A stretch of DNA of 64,000 nt, taken from NCBI RefSeq assembly GCF_036345015.1, contig NZ_CP084098.1, positions 2,803,326-2,867,325 on the forward strand, read 5' to 3'. Source of the stretch: Cyanobacterium sp. Dongsha4 (GTDB lineage: Bacteria > Cyanobacteriota > Cyanobacteriia > Cyanobacteriales > Cyanobacteriaceae). The translations under genes were made by a program, and so were the position numbers. The notes below the pieces were generated by a model. It worked only from the letters and a program-made list of their open reading frames with translations, made no database searches and was not told the origin of the DNA. The stretch's first letter is position 1, and each line of letters begins with the position of its first letter. Of the stretch, positions 1 through 9,072 are shown one piece after another.

Positions 1-1245
1 TTAGATGCCAATGCCAGATTAGCCCAAGAGAGCGGAAAAGTGGCGGGGGTTGCCATTGGGGGAATTATGACCATTGAAACAGTGAAAGCCGCAGGTTTAG
101 AATCAGACTTATTTTCTAAGTTTGCAGGTTATTATTCAAAAATGGTTAATGCTCAACAGGAATTGAGTTTACCCTCTCAAGTTTTATCTTCTATTCCTAG
201 TTTATTAACCTCTCTCGCAACCACAGCTATTTTAGTGGTAGGAGGTTTTCGGGTGATGAATGGCAATCTTAGTATTGGTATGTTGATTGCTTATCAGGCT
301 TTAACTCAAAGTTTTTTATCTCCCGTGAATAACCTACTTAATTTCGGTAGCACTTTACAGGAATTAGAAGCAGATTTAGGACGTTTAGATGATGTTTTAG
401 CCAATCCTATTGATCCTGAAGTAGAAAGAGGGGAAGAAGTAGAAACCACTACCCAACTAGCAACGGTGAATCAAGATAATTTTAAACTAAAAGGTTATAT
501 TGAATTACGCAATATTAGTTTTGGTTATAGCCGTTTAGAACCCCCTTTAATCAGTAATTTCAGCTTAAGTATCAAACCGGGGCAAAGAGTGGCTTTAGTG
601 GGGGGCAGTGGTTCAGGTAAATCCACCGTCGCAAAATTAGTAACGGGACTTTATGCACCTTGGGAGGGAGAAATTTTATTTGATGGTATTCCTCGTACCC
701 GTTTATCAAGGGCGGTTTTAGCTAATTCTTTGGCAATGGTAGAGCAGGAAATCTTCCTTTTTGCAGGTTTAGTACGAGATAACTTAACTCTTTGGGATTC
801 TACTGTGCCTGAAGAGTATATTGTTCAAGCCTGTGAAGATGCGGCAATTCATGATTTGATTTTAGCTATGCCGGGGGGTTATGAAGGGGAGTTAATTGAA
901 GGGGGTATGAACATGAGTGGAGGACAGAGACAACGTCTAGAAATTGCACGGGCTTTAGTAAGAAATCCCTCAATTTTGGTCTTGGATGAAGCCACAAGCG
1001 CCCTTGATGCGGAAACAGAGTTAATTATCGATCGCAATTTGCGCCGTCGAGGTTGTTCTTGTGTTGTAGTTGCTCACCGATTAAGTACGATTCGAGATTG
1101 TGATGAAATTATCGTTTTAGATCGAGGCAAAGTAGTACAACGGGGAACTCATGAGGAACTAAGGGAACAAGGAGGTATTTATGCCCAGTTAACCAGTTCT
1201 CAAGAAACCGAAGAAGAAGAACAAGAACAAGGAGTATTGATCTAA
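1..1245 (+). CDS. NHLM-type bacteriocin export ABC transporter, C-terminal part (5' truncated by window edge)
   Basis: The reading frame is open from base 1, so the true start lies outside the window. What remains is the end of a transmembrane domain followed by a full ABC ATPase: Walker A GGSGSGKST near bases 601-627, signature MSGGQRQR near 913-936, Walker B ILVLDEATSALD and an AHRLSTI switch. The next gene starts 4 bp after the stop and has the unusual architecture of the second NHLM ABC protein. This gene is therefore most likely the peptidase/permease/ATPase member, which in the family carries an N-terminal C39 protease that removes double-glycine leaders from exported peptides. That domain is not visible here. 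An ordinary ABC exporter is the alternative. A GTG at base 40 is internal and is not the start. Confidence 0.85.
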   Translation, partial: LDANARLAQESGKVAGVAIGGIMTIETVKAAGLESDLFSKFAGYYSKMVNAQQELSLPSQVLSSIPSLLTSLATTAILVVGGFRVMNGNLSIGMLIAYQALTQSFLSPVNNLLNFGSTLQELEADLGRLDDVLANPIDPEVERGEEVETTTQLATVNQDNFKLKGYIELRNISFGYSRLEPPLISNFSLSIKPGQRVALVGGSGSGKSTVAKLVTGLYAPWEGEILFDGIPRTRLSRAVLANSLAMVEQEIFLFAGLVRDNLTLWDSTVPEEYIVQACEDAAIHDLILAMPGGYEGELIEGGMNMSGGQRQRLEIARALVRNPSILVLDEATSALDAETELIIDRNLRRRGCSCVVVAHRLSTIRDCDEIIVLDRGKVVQRGTHEELREQGGIYAQLTSSQETEEEEQEQGVLI

Positions 1246-1249
1246 AGTT

Positions 1250-4186
1250 ATGACAGAACAAACTTTATTACCCGAACAAATTTTAGTTAAAGGTAACGAA
1301 CCTTTATTGTTAAATGATCCTCAAACCGTGTGGTTAGTGGAGTCAGGTTCAGTAGTATTATTTTCTACCCTGATTGAAGATGATAAGCCTCAAGATATTC
1401 GTCGTTATTTATTTACCGCCGTAGAGGGAGAAATTTTACTAGGAGTTGATTTTCTCTCGGATGAATATGGCATAATTGCGGTGGGTTTAGAGGAAACGGT
1501 TTTAAGAAAGTTCTCTTTTCAAGATTTTTTTGAACCCTTGATCCAAAAAACTTCTGATTCTGACCCCAATCAAGATCTAAAACAAATTACCCCATTAGAA
1601 ACATGGTTACATCATTGGGATGAGTGGTTAGCCCGACAGTATGTAAAAATCACTGAATTTCCCTTAAGTTTGGTTACAGCCGAGGGTAGTCATTTCATTT
1701 CTTTAATTGAAGGACAAAGTCTTCAAGCTAGAAAAGAGCAGGTAGCTTGGATTGACGTTCGCTCAGGAAGTTTTCATTGGATGGGATTAGAGGAAATAAT
1801 GCTTGAGTCGAATTGCTCTGTTTTTCCCCTTACTCCTGAAATGTGGTTAAATACAAAAGAACAGACGGAAATTTATACCTGTCCCACTTCTGATTTAGAA
1901 AATTGTCAAGATTTAAGTCTAAGTTTAAATCAATTTCATCGTTATTTATTGCATTACCTTGGTTTAGTTGTTGCCAAGGAACAAGAGGAGAATTTCCAAC
2001 AGTTTCAGCAACGGCAGGAACTTAATGTTCAGGTGACAGAAAGTGCTTTGGGGGGATTAAAAGAAGTTTTACACCCTGAAGAGGTGGGCTTTTTCCAAGA
2101 GGGAATGCCTTTGTTAGTTGCGGCTGGGGCTATTGGCAGAGTTCAAGGAATTACAATTCTTCCTCCAGCTAAGTCAGAAGATTTGAGTCGGATTAAAGAT
2201 CCCCTAGATGCGATCGCACGGTCTTCTCAATTTCGTACCCGTCGGGTGTTGTTAATGGGGGAATGGTGGAAGCAAGAAAATGGACCTCTTTTAGCTTATA
2301 CCCTAGAAGATGATAATCCTGTGGCATTGCTACCCCATCAGGGTAATAAGTATGTTTTGTTTGACCCGATTACTAAAACTAAAACCCCTGTAAATGAGGC
2401 TATTGCTGAAACTTTATCGGTGGAAGCCTATATGTTTTATCGCCCTCTGCCTACGGGAATAACTAATTTTTTAGAGGTGTTTAAATTTGGTATTCGGGGT
2501 TATGAAAAAGACGTAATTGCCATTGGTATTATGGGTACTGTCGGTACTCTTATGGGGATGGTGACACCTCAAGCGACTAACCTTTTAGTTAATAATGCCA
2601 TCCCTGACAGCGATCGAGGTTTGTTATGGCAAATTGGTTTGGCTTTATTTGCGGCGGCTTTTGGACAAGCGGCCTTCCAGTTAGCTCAAGGGATTTTTTC
2701 TTTAAGGGTAGAAAGTGCGGCCGATGGAGTTTTGCAACCTGCTGTATGGGATCGCTTAATTAAACTCAGTCCTGCTTTTTTCCGTAAATATGCCACAGGG
2801 GATTTATTGGTGCGTTTGTTGGCGGTGGGGCAGATTCGTTCTCAGTTAAGTGGGGCGACTCAACGTACTCTTTTAAGTGGTATTTTCGCCCTATTAAATT
2901 TAGGGTTAATGTTTATTTACAGTGTCAAATTAGCTTTAGTGGCAATGGGCATAACCCTTGTAGCGGCAATTGTTACCACTGTTTCTAGTACCATGCTTGT
3001 ACGGCGACAAAGGAAAACAGAGGAGTTAGACGGGGAGTTAAATGGTCTCAGTATTGAGTTAATTAACGGAGTTTCAAAATTGAGGGTTGCGGCCGCCGAA
3101 GAAAGGGCTTTTGCGGCTTGGGCAAAAAAATTCGGTCAACGGACAAAGTTAATGGCTGGTATTCAAAGAATTAATGATAGTGTTACTGTAGTCACAGAAG
3201 CCTTACCCTTAATGAGTTCGGTATTATTATTTTGGTTTGCCATTATGTTTATTCAAGGTGCGATCGCAAAAGGCATACCGGGGGGCTTAAATGCGGGTAC
3301 TTTCTTAGCTTTTAACTCTGCTTTTGGCACTTTTTTCAGTGGTGTAATCGATCTGAGTGTTACTATTACCGATGTCTTAGAAATTGTCCCTCTATGGGAA
3401 AGGGCAAAACCTATTTTAGACGGCAAACCCGAAGCAGACGTTACCAGCGCTGACCCTGGGCGTTTAACGGGACGTTTTACAGTGGATCATGTTACTTTTC
3501 GTTACCGTGAAGATGGCCCCTTAATTTTAGATGATGTCACCATTGAAGCAAACCCCGGAGAATTCATTGCTTTGGTAGGTCCTTCAGGTAGTGGTAAATC
3601 AACAATCATGCGTTTGTTACTTGGCTTTGAAACCCCTATAGCAGGAACAATCTATTATGATGGGCAAGATTTAGCAGGTTTAAATCCTCAAGCTGTCAGA
3701 CGACAATTAGGGGTTGTTTTGCAAAATGGGCGTATCGGTGCAGGTTCTCTGTTTGATAATATTACTTCTGGAGCTTTAGTTACCCTTGATGAGGCTTGGG
3801 AAGCGGCAAGAATGGCAGGTTTTGCAGAAGATATTGAACAAATGCCAATGGGAATGCACACGGTTATTAGTGAGGGGGGAACAAACCTTTCTGGGGGGCA
3901 AAGACAAAGGCTTTTAATTGCCCGTGCTTTAGTGCTGAAACCAAAAATTATCTTCCTCGATGAAGCCACAAGCGCCCTTGATAATCGCACTCAATCCATT
4001 GTTACCAAAAGCCTCGATCGCATGAACGCCACTAGAGTAGCGGTAGCCCACCGTTTAAGCACCATCCGTAATGCCGATCGCATCTATGTTTTAGAAGCAG
4101 GGCGAGTGGTACAGGTGGGCAATTTTGATCAACTTATCAAAGAAGATGGATTATTCGCTAGACTTGCCGCCCGACAATTAGAGTAA
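1250..4186 (+). CDS. NHLM bacteriocin system ABC transporter, ATP-binding protein with long N-terminal domain
   Basis: 978 residues, much longer than a normal half-transporter. About 400 N-terminal residues precede the membrane domain (about 420-710); the first part resembles a cyclic-nucleotide-binding-like fold. The C-terminal ATPase has Walker A GPSGSGKST from residue 777, LSGGQ 880-884, catalytic D904-E905 and the AHRLSTI switch. This order is characteristic of the second ABC protein of NHLM (nitrile hydratase-like leader peptide) export systems, which pairs with the upstream gene to process and export modified peptides across the inner membrane. The 4-bp spacing shows co-transcription. 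No precursor peptide, HlyD-type adaptor or maturation enzyme is visible downstream, so those should lie to the left of the window or elsewhere. Confidence 0.85.
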   Translation: MTEQTLLPEQILVKGNEPLLLNDPQTVWLVESGSVVLFSTLIEDDKPQDIRRYLFTAVEGEILLGVDFLSDEYGIIAVGLEETVLRKFSFQDFFEPLIQKTSDSDPNQDLKQITPLETWLHHWDEWLARQYVKITEFPLSLVTAEGSHFISLIEGQSLQARKEQVAWIDVRSGSFHWMGLEEIMLESNCSVFPLTPEMWLNTKEQTEIYTCPTSDLENCQDLSLSLNQFHRYLLHYLGLVVAKEQEENFQQFQQRQELNVQVTESALGGLKEVLHPEEVGFFQEGMPLLVAAGAIGRVQGITILPPAKSEDLSRIKDPLDAIARSSQFRTRRVLLMGEWWKQENGPLLAYTLEDDNPVALLPHQGNKYVLFDPITKTKTPVNEAIAETLSVEAYMFYRPLPTGITNFLEVFKFGIRGYEKDVIAIGIMGTVGTLMGMVTPQATNLLVNNAIPDSDRGLLWQIGLALFAAAFGQAAFQLAQGIFSLRVESAADGVLQPAVWDRLIKLSPAFFRKYATGDLLVRLLAVGQIRSQLSGATQRTLLSGIFALLNLGLMFIYSVKLALVAMGITLVAAIVTTVSSTMLVRRQRKTEELDGELNGLSIELINGVSKLRVAAAEERAFAAWAKKFGQRTKLMAGIQRINDSVTVVTEALPLMSSVLLFWFAIMFIQGAIAKGIPGGLNAGTFLAFNSAFGTFFSGVIDLSVTITDVLEIVPLWERAKPILDGKPEADVTSADPGRLTGRFTVDHVTFRYREDGPLILDDVTIEANPGEFIALVGPSGSGKSTIMRLLLGFETPIAGTIYYDGQDLAGLNPQAVRRQLGVVLQNGRIGAGSLFDNITSGALVTLDEAWEAARMAGFAEDIEQMPMGMHTVISEGGTNLSGGQRQRLLIARALVLKPKIIFLDEATSALDNRTQSIVTKSLDRMNATRVAVAHRLSTIRNADRIYVLEAGRVVQVGNFDQLIKEDGLFARLAARQLE

Positions 4187-4689
4187 GTTGTGGGGAAAAG
4201 GGCAAAGGTAAATAGGGAATAGGGAATAGGGAATAGGCAATGGTTTAATAATTAACCTGAGTTTTGGATAAGCTGAAAGCTGAAACCAACTCGTAGTCAG
4301 AAAACCTTATAGCTTCTTAGAAATAACGATAAAATTGCCTTAACCCGAACTAACGTTAAAAATATATTCAACCCCTACCACCCCAAACCCTAAGCCTCTA
4401 CTTCCTCCTCTCATCCTCTCTTATCATCTGGTCATCATCCTAACACCTGCAACCTGACCTGAGTTCGGAGTTCGGAGTTAGGGGTTCGGAGTTAAAAGTT
4501 ATAGTTATTGACAAAAAAGCTGAATAAATTAATTTCATAAGAATTTATTTAATTATTTTTTCTCGCAAAATTTTCTCTGCGATAACTCTCAACTTCTTAT
4601 TTTTCAAAACTTTCTTCATCGAACTCAGGTAACCTGCAACCTGAAACCTGACACCTACCCTTATCGGATATTCTTAAACAGAACTGAGG
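4187..4689. repeat. Gene-free spacer filled with short tandem and dispersed repeats
   Basis: No convincing gene. The spacer between the convergent exporter and sqr genes holds a GGGAATA heptamer array (about 4208-4238), a degenerate GGAGTTC array (about 4462-4495) and an AACCTGA/C array (about 4630-4656). It ends in a dispersed repeat that runs over the sqr stop codon. A 7-bp period is typical of the short tandemly repeated sequences described in cyanobacteria. Confidence 0.7.
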
Positions 4690-4704
4690 TTATTTTAGTA
4701 AACC
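4648..4704. repeat. Dispersed intergenic repeat, copy 1
   Basis: This 57-bp segment is closely matched at 6575-6633. Both copies share CTGACACCTACCCTTA, then GATATTCTTAAAC, then GAACTGAGGTTA or GAATTGAGGTTA. Shorter copies of the right half occur at 16091-16117 and 19918-19935. It overlaps the 3' end of the sulfide:quinone oxidoreductase gene, including its stop codon. Confidence 0.65.
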
Positions 4705-5946
4705 TAATTTTTTCAAGATACTGGTTTCAAAAGGTTTACCTTTTAACATTCGATTCCAGTATAACCAAGGTAAAAGATACCGTTTGACCAAAAACATACT
4801 ATAACGCTCTTTTGCTAAATCAATGAAAAAAGAAGAAATGGGTTCACCCTCATAATTAAATTCTGCTAAAACTACTGAATTATAACTGGTAATAATCGGG
4901 CAACAAGTATAACCATCATACTTAGCTTTCAGAGGTTGAGATTTCATAAGAGATAGTAGATTTTCCACTACTATTGGCACTTGCCCACGCACGGCGGCGG
5001 CCGTTTTTGAAGTGGGCAAAGAAGAAGCATCTCCTAATCCGAAAACATTGGGATACTGTAAGTGTTGAAGGGTATATTTATCAACATCAACCCACCCCCC
5101 TTGAATACCATCATTTTCTTGTGCAAAAGGGCTTTCTTTAATAAAATTTGGGGCACTCATTGGCGGTGCAACATGAAGTATATCGTATTCAATGATAACT
5201 TCTTTTGTGCCATTGGCTGTAATTACATCGAAAATAGCTTCTTTAGTATCTGCTTTTATCTCTTTGAGGTTATGTTGATATTTAACTTCTATTCCCTGTC
5301 TTTCCACAACTTCATCTAAAACATCGGAATATTCTTTAACCCCAAACATTCTAGTACCTGCTGTACAAAACATCACCTCACTATTAACACCTACACCACT
5401 TTTTTTCTTGAAAGTTGCATCAGCCATATACATTACTTTTTGTGCCGCACCCCCACATTTGATAGGTGTGTTGGGGTAAGTAAAAATGGCTGTACCCCCT
5501 TTGAAATTATCAATTAGCTTCCAACTGTAACCCCCTAAACCTGCATAGTTGCTCGTTACCCCATTTTTGCCTAAAGTTTCTTTTAAACCTTTAATTAAAT
5601 GTAAATCTAGTTGACATCCGGGACACAAAATCAGATATTGATATTTAACAACTGTGCCTTGACGAGTAATGAGGCTATTGTTATCAGGATTAAATTTTGC
5701 TACAAATTCTTTAATCCAATGAACTTGTTTAGGCATTACTTTTTTTTTGTCATGGATTATCTTATCAGGATCGATTAAACCACCACTAGCTAAAGTCCAA
5801 CCCGGTTGATAATAATGTTTTTCAGAAGGTTCAATTACTGCAATATCAAGATTTTTGTCTTTAAGTAACAATTGGGCGGCGGTGGTTATTCCGCCACTAC
5901 CTCCACCAACTATTACTATTTGATGAGAATAGGTTTGATGTTCCAT
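4690..5946 (-). CDS. sqr: Sulfide:quinone oxidoreductase-like FAD flavoprotein
   Basis: 418 residues. The N-terminal dinucleotide-binding motif IVGGGSGG is at 12-19 and a C-terminal FAD contact, FGLGDASSLP, near 302-311. Cysteines at 108 and 111 (CPGC), 164 (KCGGAAQK), 194 and 348-349 (TCCP) match the pattern of family members; C164 and one of C348/C349 are the likely redox pair that takes the sulfur. The enzyme oxidises sulfide and passes electrons to quinone at the membrane. The hydrophobic C-terminal tail (LLPWLYW near 391-397) fits monotopic membrane attachment. The KCGGAAQK style resembles type II (mitochondrial-like) SQR rather than the classical phototrophic type I. It stands alone, with no ArsR-type regulator or persulfide dioxygenase beside it, so sulfide detoxification is a likelier role than sulfide-driven photosynthesis. 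Confidence 0.85.
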   Translation of the reverse strand: MEHQTYSHQIVIVGGGSGGITTAAQLLLKDKNLDIAVIEPSEKHYYQPGWTLASGGLIDPDKIIHDKKKVMPKQVHWIKEFVAKFNPDNNSLITRQGTVVKYQYLILCPGCQLDLHLIKGLKETLGKNGVTSNYAGLGGYSWKLIDNFKGGTAIFTYPNTPIKCGGAAQKVMYMADATFKKKSGVGVNSEVMFCTAGTRMFGVKEYSDVLDEVVERQGIEVKYQHNLKEIKADTKEAIFDVITANGTKEVIIEYDILHVAPPMSAPNFIKESPFAQENDGIQGGWVDVDKYTLQHLQYPNVFGLGDASSLPTSKTAAAVRGQVPIVVENLLSLMKSQPLKAKYDGYTCCPIITSYNSVVLAEFNYEGEPISSFFIDLAKERYSMFLVKRYLLPWLYWNRMLKGKPFETSILKKLGLLK

Positions 5947-6775
5947 TAATTTATTTAATTTTGTATAAGTCCGAATAATAATTTTTGTAGGTTCAGAGCT
6001 TGATTTATTTAATAATTACTCTTAGCTTTAATATTTTTATTATATAACTATATAATTAAGTGTACAATAAGTAAATTTTCCTGATGGTAAGTAAAACCAC
6101 TGCTCAAATATTTTGTTCGTTGCCTTAATTGTTTTGTTAGAATCTTCTAATTTAATAGAGTTTCTGTTTGTGGCGATGAACTAAAACCCTTAAATTTGTG
6201 ATTAGTCAATCAAAGAATTGAAAATAAATAAATGCTCAATTTTCCAACTAGAAATCTTAAATAATCATTTCTGACTCTTTTATTTACTTTTTCGGCTCTT
6301 CAGAGTATAAGTAACCTGAAGTTAGGGATAAATTTTCATCTATGAGTGATGGTGAAAAAGGCAAAGTTAAAAGGGCAATGGGCAAAGGGCAATGGGCAAA
6401 GGTAAATAGTTGATAATTAAAAGGTGACAGGTTTCAGGTTTCAGGTTTCAGGTGTTAGATGTTAGAAAATTTCCGAATTTTTAATTCTCCCTACTCCCTA
6501 CTCCCCACTCCCCTACTTTTATAAAACCCCTAACTCCTAATTCCTAACTCGTTTCTCCCCAATCCCCTAACAATCTGACACCTACCCTTACCCGATATTC
6601 TTAAACCGAATTGAGGTTAATTAGTACAAACCTTAACTGACAAGAAGTTTTGCTCAAATAAAAATACAATGGTTATAAATTAACAATTTTAATTCCACCT
6701 AAAACCTGCTCTGCTACCTTTCACCTTTTATGGACAATTAATTATATTTTTGCGTAACATCAGTTATTAATTTAT
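5947..6775. repeat. Long spacer, repeat-rich, no gene seen
   Basis: An 829-bp spacer upstream of sqr. The sqr-proximal third is plain AT-rich sequence that probably holds its promoter. The rest contains consecutive 7-bp arrays: GGGCAAT/GGGCAAA (about 6371-6400), CAGGTTT repeated four times (about 6427-6452), a CTCCCTA array (about 6486-6516) and TCCTAAC/T (about 6532-6552). The dispersed repeat copy 2 lies at 6575-6633. I see no RNA gene. Confidence 0.65.
6575..6633. repeat. Dispersed intergenic repeat, copy 2
   Basis: The best match to the repeat at 4648-4704, in the same orientation, again between a heptamer array and the 3' side of a minus-strand gene. Shared blocks are CTGACACCTACCCTTA, CGATATTCTTAAACCGAA and TTGAGGTTA, with scattered substitutions. 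Confidence 0.6.
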
Positions 6776-7615
6776 TTATCTATTACCGATGAAACAAAGA
6801 CTATCTCTGTTGTTGGGGCAGAACTGTCGTGCTACTGGATTTTGATGTAGATATACCCTTTCTAAATTTTTTAAATCCCATAGGGGTTTGATTCCGACTT
6901 CTGTTACTTGATTGTTATTGAGGGATAATTCTTCTAGTTTACTCAGTTTTGCTAAGGGAGTTAAATCAGAAATTTGATTATTATCTAAAGATAATTCCTC
7001 TAAATTAGTTAAATTTTCTAATGGTTTTAAATCACTAATTTTGTTGTCTCTAGCATATAATTCTTGTAAGTTAGTTAAATTTTCTAGTGGTTTTAAATCA
7101 CTGATTTTATTCTGATTAATATATAAAGTATTAATTTTTTTTAGGTCTTTAATTGCTTCAAAATTATTAGTATTAATATTGCTGATATATAATTTTTCGA
7201 GGTTATTTAATGATTTTAAAGGGGTTAAATCTTGAATGGGATTATGACCTAAAACTACTTTCTTTAAATTGGTCATCGATTGTAGAGGAGAAATATCGAC
7301 AATATTGTTATTGTATAAGTTTAAGTCTGTAAGATTGATAAAACTTTTGAGTGGTCGTAAGTCGGAAATACTTTGATTTGCTATAGTTAAAGTAAATACT
7401 CTGGGGGCAATTTCGGCGGCTTCTGCACAATTTTTTACATTTAAAGCCTTAGTGATTGCATTAATGGTTTTTTCTGTTTCAGCAGATAAAGATTGTTGTT
7501 CGCACCATTGACTAAAACTGATGTTTACATTTTGTGCATCAACTTCTGTCGGTGAATAAATAAGAGGAGAAATAATTACACCGGCAATAAATAAACTTTT
7601 TTTAATTAAGGACAT
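6776..7615 (-). CDS. Secreted leucine-rich-repeat protein
   Basis: 279 residues. A signal peptide covers residues 1-27: KK near 5-6, a hydrophobic stretch, and cleavage near VDA-QN. From about residue 80 there are roughly eight 22-residue repeats of the internalin type, with the recurring pattern L-x-x-L-x-x-L-x-L-x-x-N-x-I-x-D-L-x-P-L. Two adjacent copies are nearly identical (NKISDLKPLENLTNL). A short tail carries two cysteines (CPNNRDSLC) that probably form a cap disulfide. Such domains bind proteins; the target cannot be read from the sequence. It sits 44 bp downstream of a CPBP protease gene on the same strand and may be transcribed with it. Location should be periplasmic or outside the cell. 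Confidence 0.8.
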   Translation of the reverse strand: MSLIKKSLFIAGVIISPLIYSPTEVDAQNVNISFSQWCEQQSLSAETEKTINAITKALNVKNCAEAAEIAPRVFTLTIANQSISDLRPLKSFINLTDLNLYNNNIVDISPLQSMTNLKKVVLGHNPIQDLTPLKSLNNLEKLYISNINTNNFEAIKDLKKINTLYINQNKISDLKPLENLTNLQELYARDNKISDLKPLENLTNLEELSLDNNQISDLTPLAKLSKLEELSLNNNQVTEVGIKPLWDLKNLERVYLHQNPVARQFCPNNRDSLCFIGNR

Positions 7616-7659
7616 TTTAACCTCTATTACACTTTTTTTTAGTTAATATTTTTCTTAAA

Positions 7660-8514
7660 TTAGTTAATATTAACATCCTTTTTAACTTTATTTCTCAATT
7701 TATCATCTATTTTTAGACTATATAATAATATCAATAAAAAACTAATTCCCATAACTCCTGCAATGGGATTTTTGTCTATTCCTGTTATCCAAGATGGTAC
7801 TACATCGTTATAGTTTATCATTTGTCCTACATTTACAATATAGTAACCCCACACTAAACCACTATGAATACCAATACTAATACCTAATAAGTTAAGATGC
7901 GATCGCTTCCCTAATACTAAAATATATCCTAAGATAACCAAAGCAGGAAAAGTAACACTGGTACGAATTACTTCAGGCAGGGGTTTAATAAAATGTAAAA
8001 AGGCAAAAATAAAAGCATTTAAACTAGCAGAAAAAGTCAGGGAAAAATCTCTTTCCAATTCCCATAATAAAAAGCCTCGAAAAAACAATTCTTCTGCCAA
8101 GCCAATCCCAAGAGCACTTATAAATCCTTCTGTTAATAGTTTAATCAAGGGTAAGGAAGGAGATTGAAAACTTACCCACCCCAATAAAAACTCAACTCCA
8201 AATAATAGCCAATTAGAAATAAAACCAATAATTAAACCTTTGATTAGAAAAAGAAAATTGGTGCGAGAAAAAACTAAACCATAACTTTTAAAAATATTAG
8301 ATTTATCATATACAAATTGACCCCAAAACTTAACCAAAAATAGAAAAATGACAAATAAAATTGCCATAGTTATAATAGTAGTTAAATTAGGATCTTTTGC
8401 TCCTAGAAAATAGTAAGTAGAGAGTAAAAAAGGAGACCAAATAAATAGTAAGGCTAAGACAAATAGCCCTAACCTTAAAACTATGGGATAATTTTTGATA
8501 TTAGATAAAAGCAA
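7660..8514 (-). CDS. CPBP family intramembrane metalloprotease
   Basis: 284 residues, about eight hydrophobic segments. The Abi/CPBP signature is present: EELFFRG at 141-147 (E141, E142, R146), a second motif with His in FAFLHF near 170-175, and a third His in HSGLVWG near 218. These residues are the expected active site of Rce1-like glutamic/metal proteases in the membrane. The start is uncertain: the frame opens with TTG at 8514, preceded closely by an in-frame stop, with no ATG before residue 50. It lies between ClpS and the LRR protein on the same strand. In bacteria such proteins serve in prenyl-peptide or bacteriocin processing and immunity; the role here is unknown. Confidence 0.8.
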   Translation of the reverse strand: MLLSNIKNYPIVLRLGLFVLALLFIWSPFLLSTYYFLGAKDPNLTTIITMAILFVIFLFLVKFWGQFVYDKSNIFKSYGLVFSRTNFLFLIKGLIIGFISNWLLFGVEFLLGWVSFQSPSLPLIKLLTEGFISALGIGLAEELFFRGFLLWELERDFSLTFSASLNAFIFAFLHFIKPLPEVIRTSVTFPALVILGYILVLGKRSHLNLLGISIGIHSGLVWGYYIVNVGQMINYNDVVPSWITGIDKNPIAGVMGISFLLILLYSLKIDDKLRNKVKKDVNIN

Positions 8515-8558
8515 AATGAGGACAATTAATAATTAATATAGATAGTAATAATAAACCA

Positions 8559-8849
8559 TTATTCCGCAGGTTCGATCGTGCTAGTTAAACCCTTACTTTT
8601 TAAACTTTCACAATAAAACTCAGCGTGTTCCAAAGCACATACTGTTACTAAACCAACACCATTTGTATGAGCTTCCATCATTACACTAACTGCTTGAGGT
8701 TCATTCATTCCAACGGTTTCCATTAAAGTTTCTACCACATACTCCATCGTATTGAAACTGTCATTATGCAGTAAAACTCGATAACCCGGATGATGTTTTT
8801 TTTCACTATTAGCTTTTGTTTGCGGATTTTGAATAACCTGAGTTGCCAT
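8559..8849 (-). CDS. clpS: ClpS, N-end rule adaptor for the Clp protease
   Basis: 96 residues, the usual size. The core motif YRVLLHNDSFNTMEYVV, about residues 23-39, carries the N-degron pocket, with M-rich helix MMEAHTNG and the conserved CALEHAEFY. ClpS binds N-terminal hydrophobic residues of substrates and hands them to the ClpC or ClpA chaperone in the cytoplasm. The basic N-terminal extension (about 20 residues) is the part that inserts into the ATPase. Cyanobacteria often encode two ClpS proteins; this one has the canonical ClpS1-like motif. It precedes the CPBP gene on the same strand with a 44-bp gap. Confidence 0.95.
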   Translation of the reverse strand: MATQVIQNPQTKANSEKKHHPGYRVLLHNDSFNTMEYVVETLMETVGMNEPQAVSVMMEAHTNGVGLVTVCALEHAEFYCESLKSKGLTSTIEPAE

Positions 8850-9072
8850 AAAAGTTGATAACCTCCATCTGTATAATAAATAGTGAATAATTAGTAGTTA
8901 ATAGTGGATCACTAATTAATGATATTAACAAGTTATTTAACCACTAATTCTCGATCAACATAATTCCTAATTCTTCTAATCCCCCCAACAGACATCGCCA
9001 TAAATATATACAGGCAGAATGACTTTTTTACCCCTTAAAAATCCTAATTTTTATCAGAAGTAGAATGGAATA

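Noticed and set aside
3688-3990. 100-codon minus-strand frame inside the exporter gene
   Set aside because: A shadow of the conserved ABC ATPase domain on the other strand.
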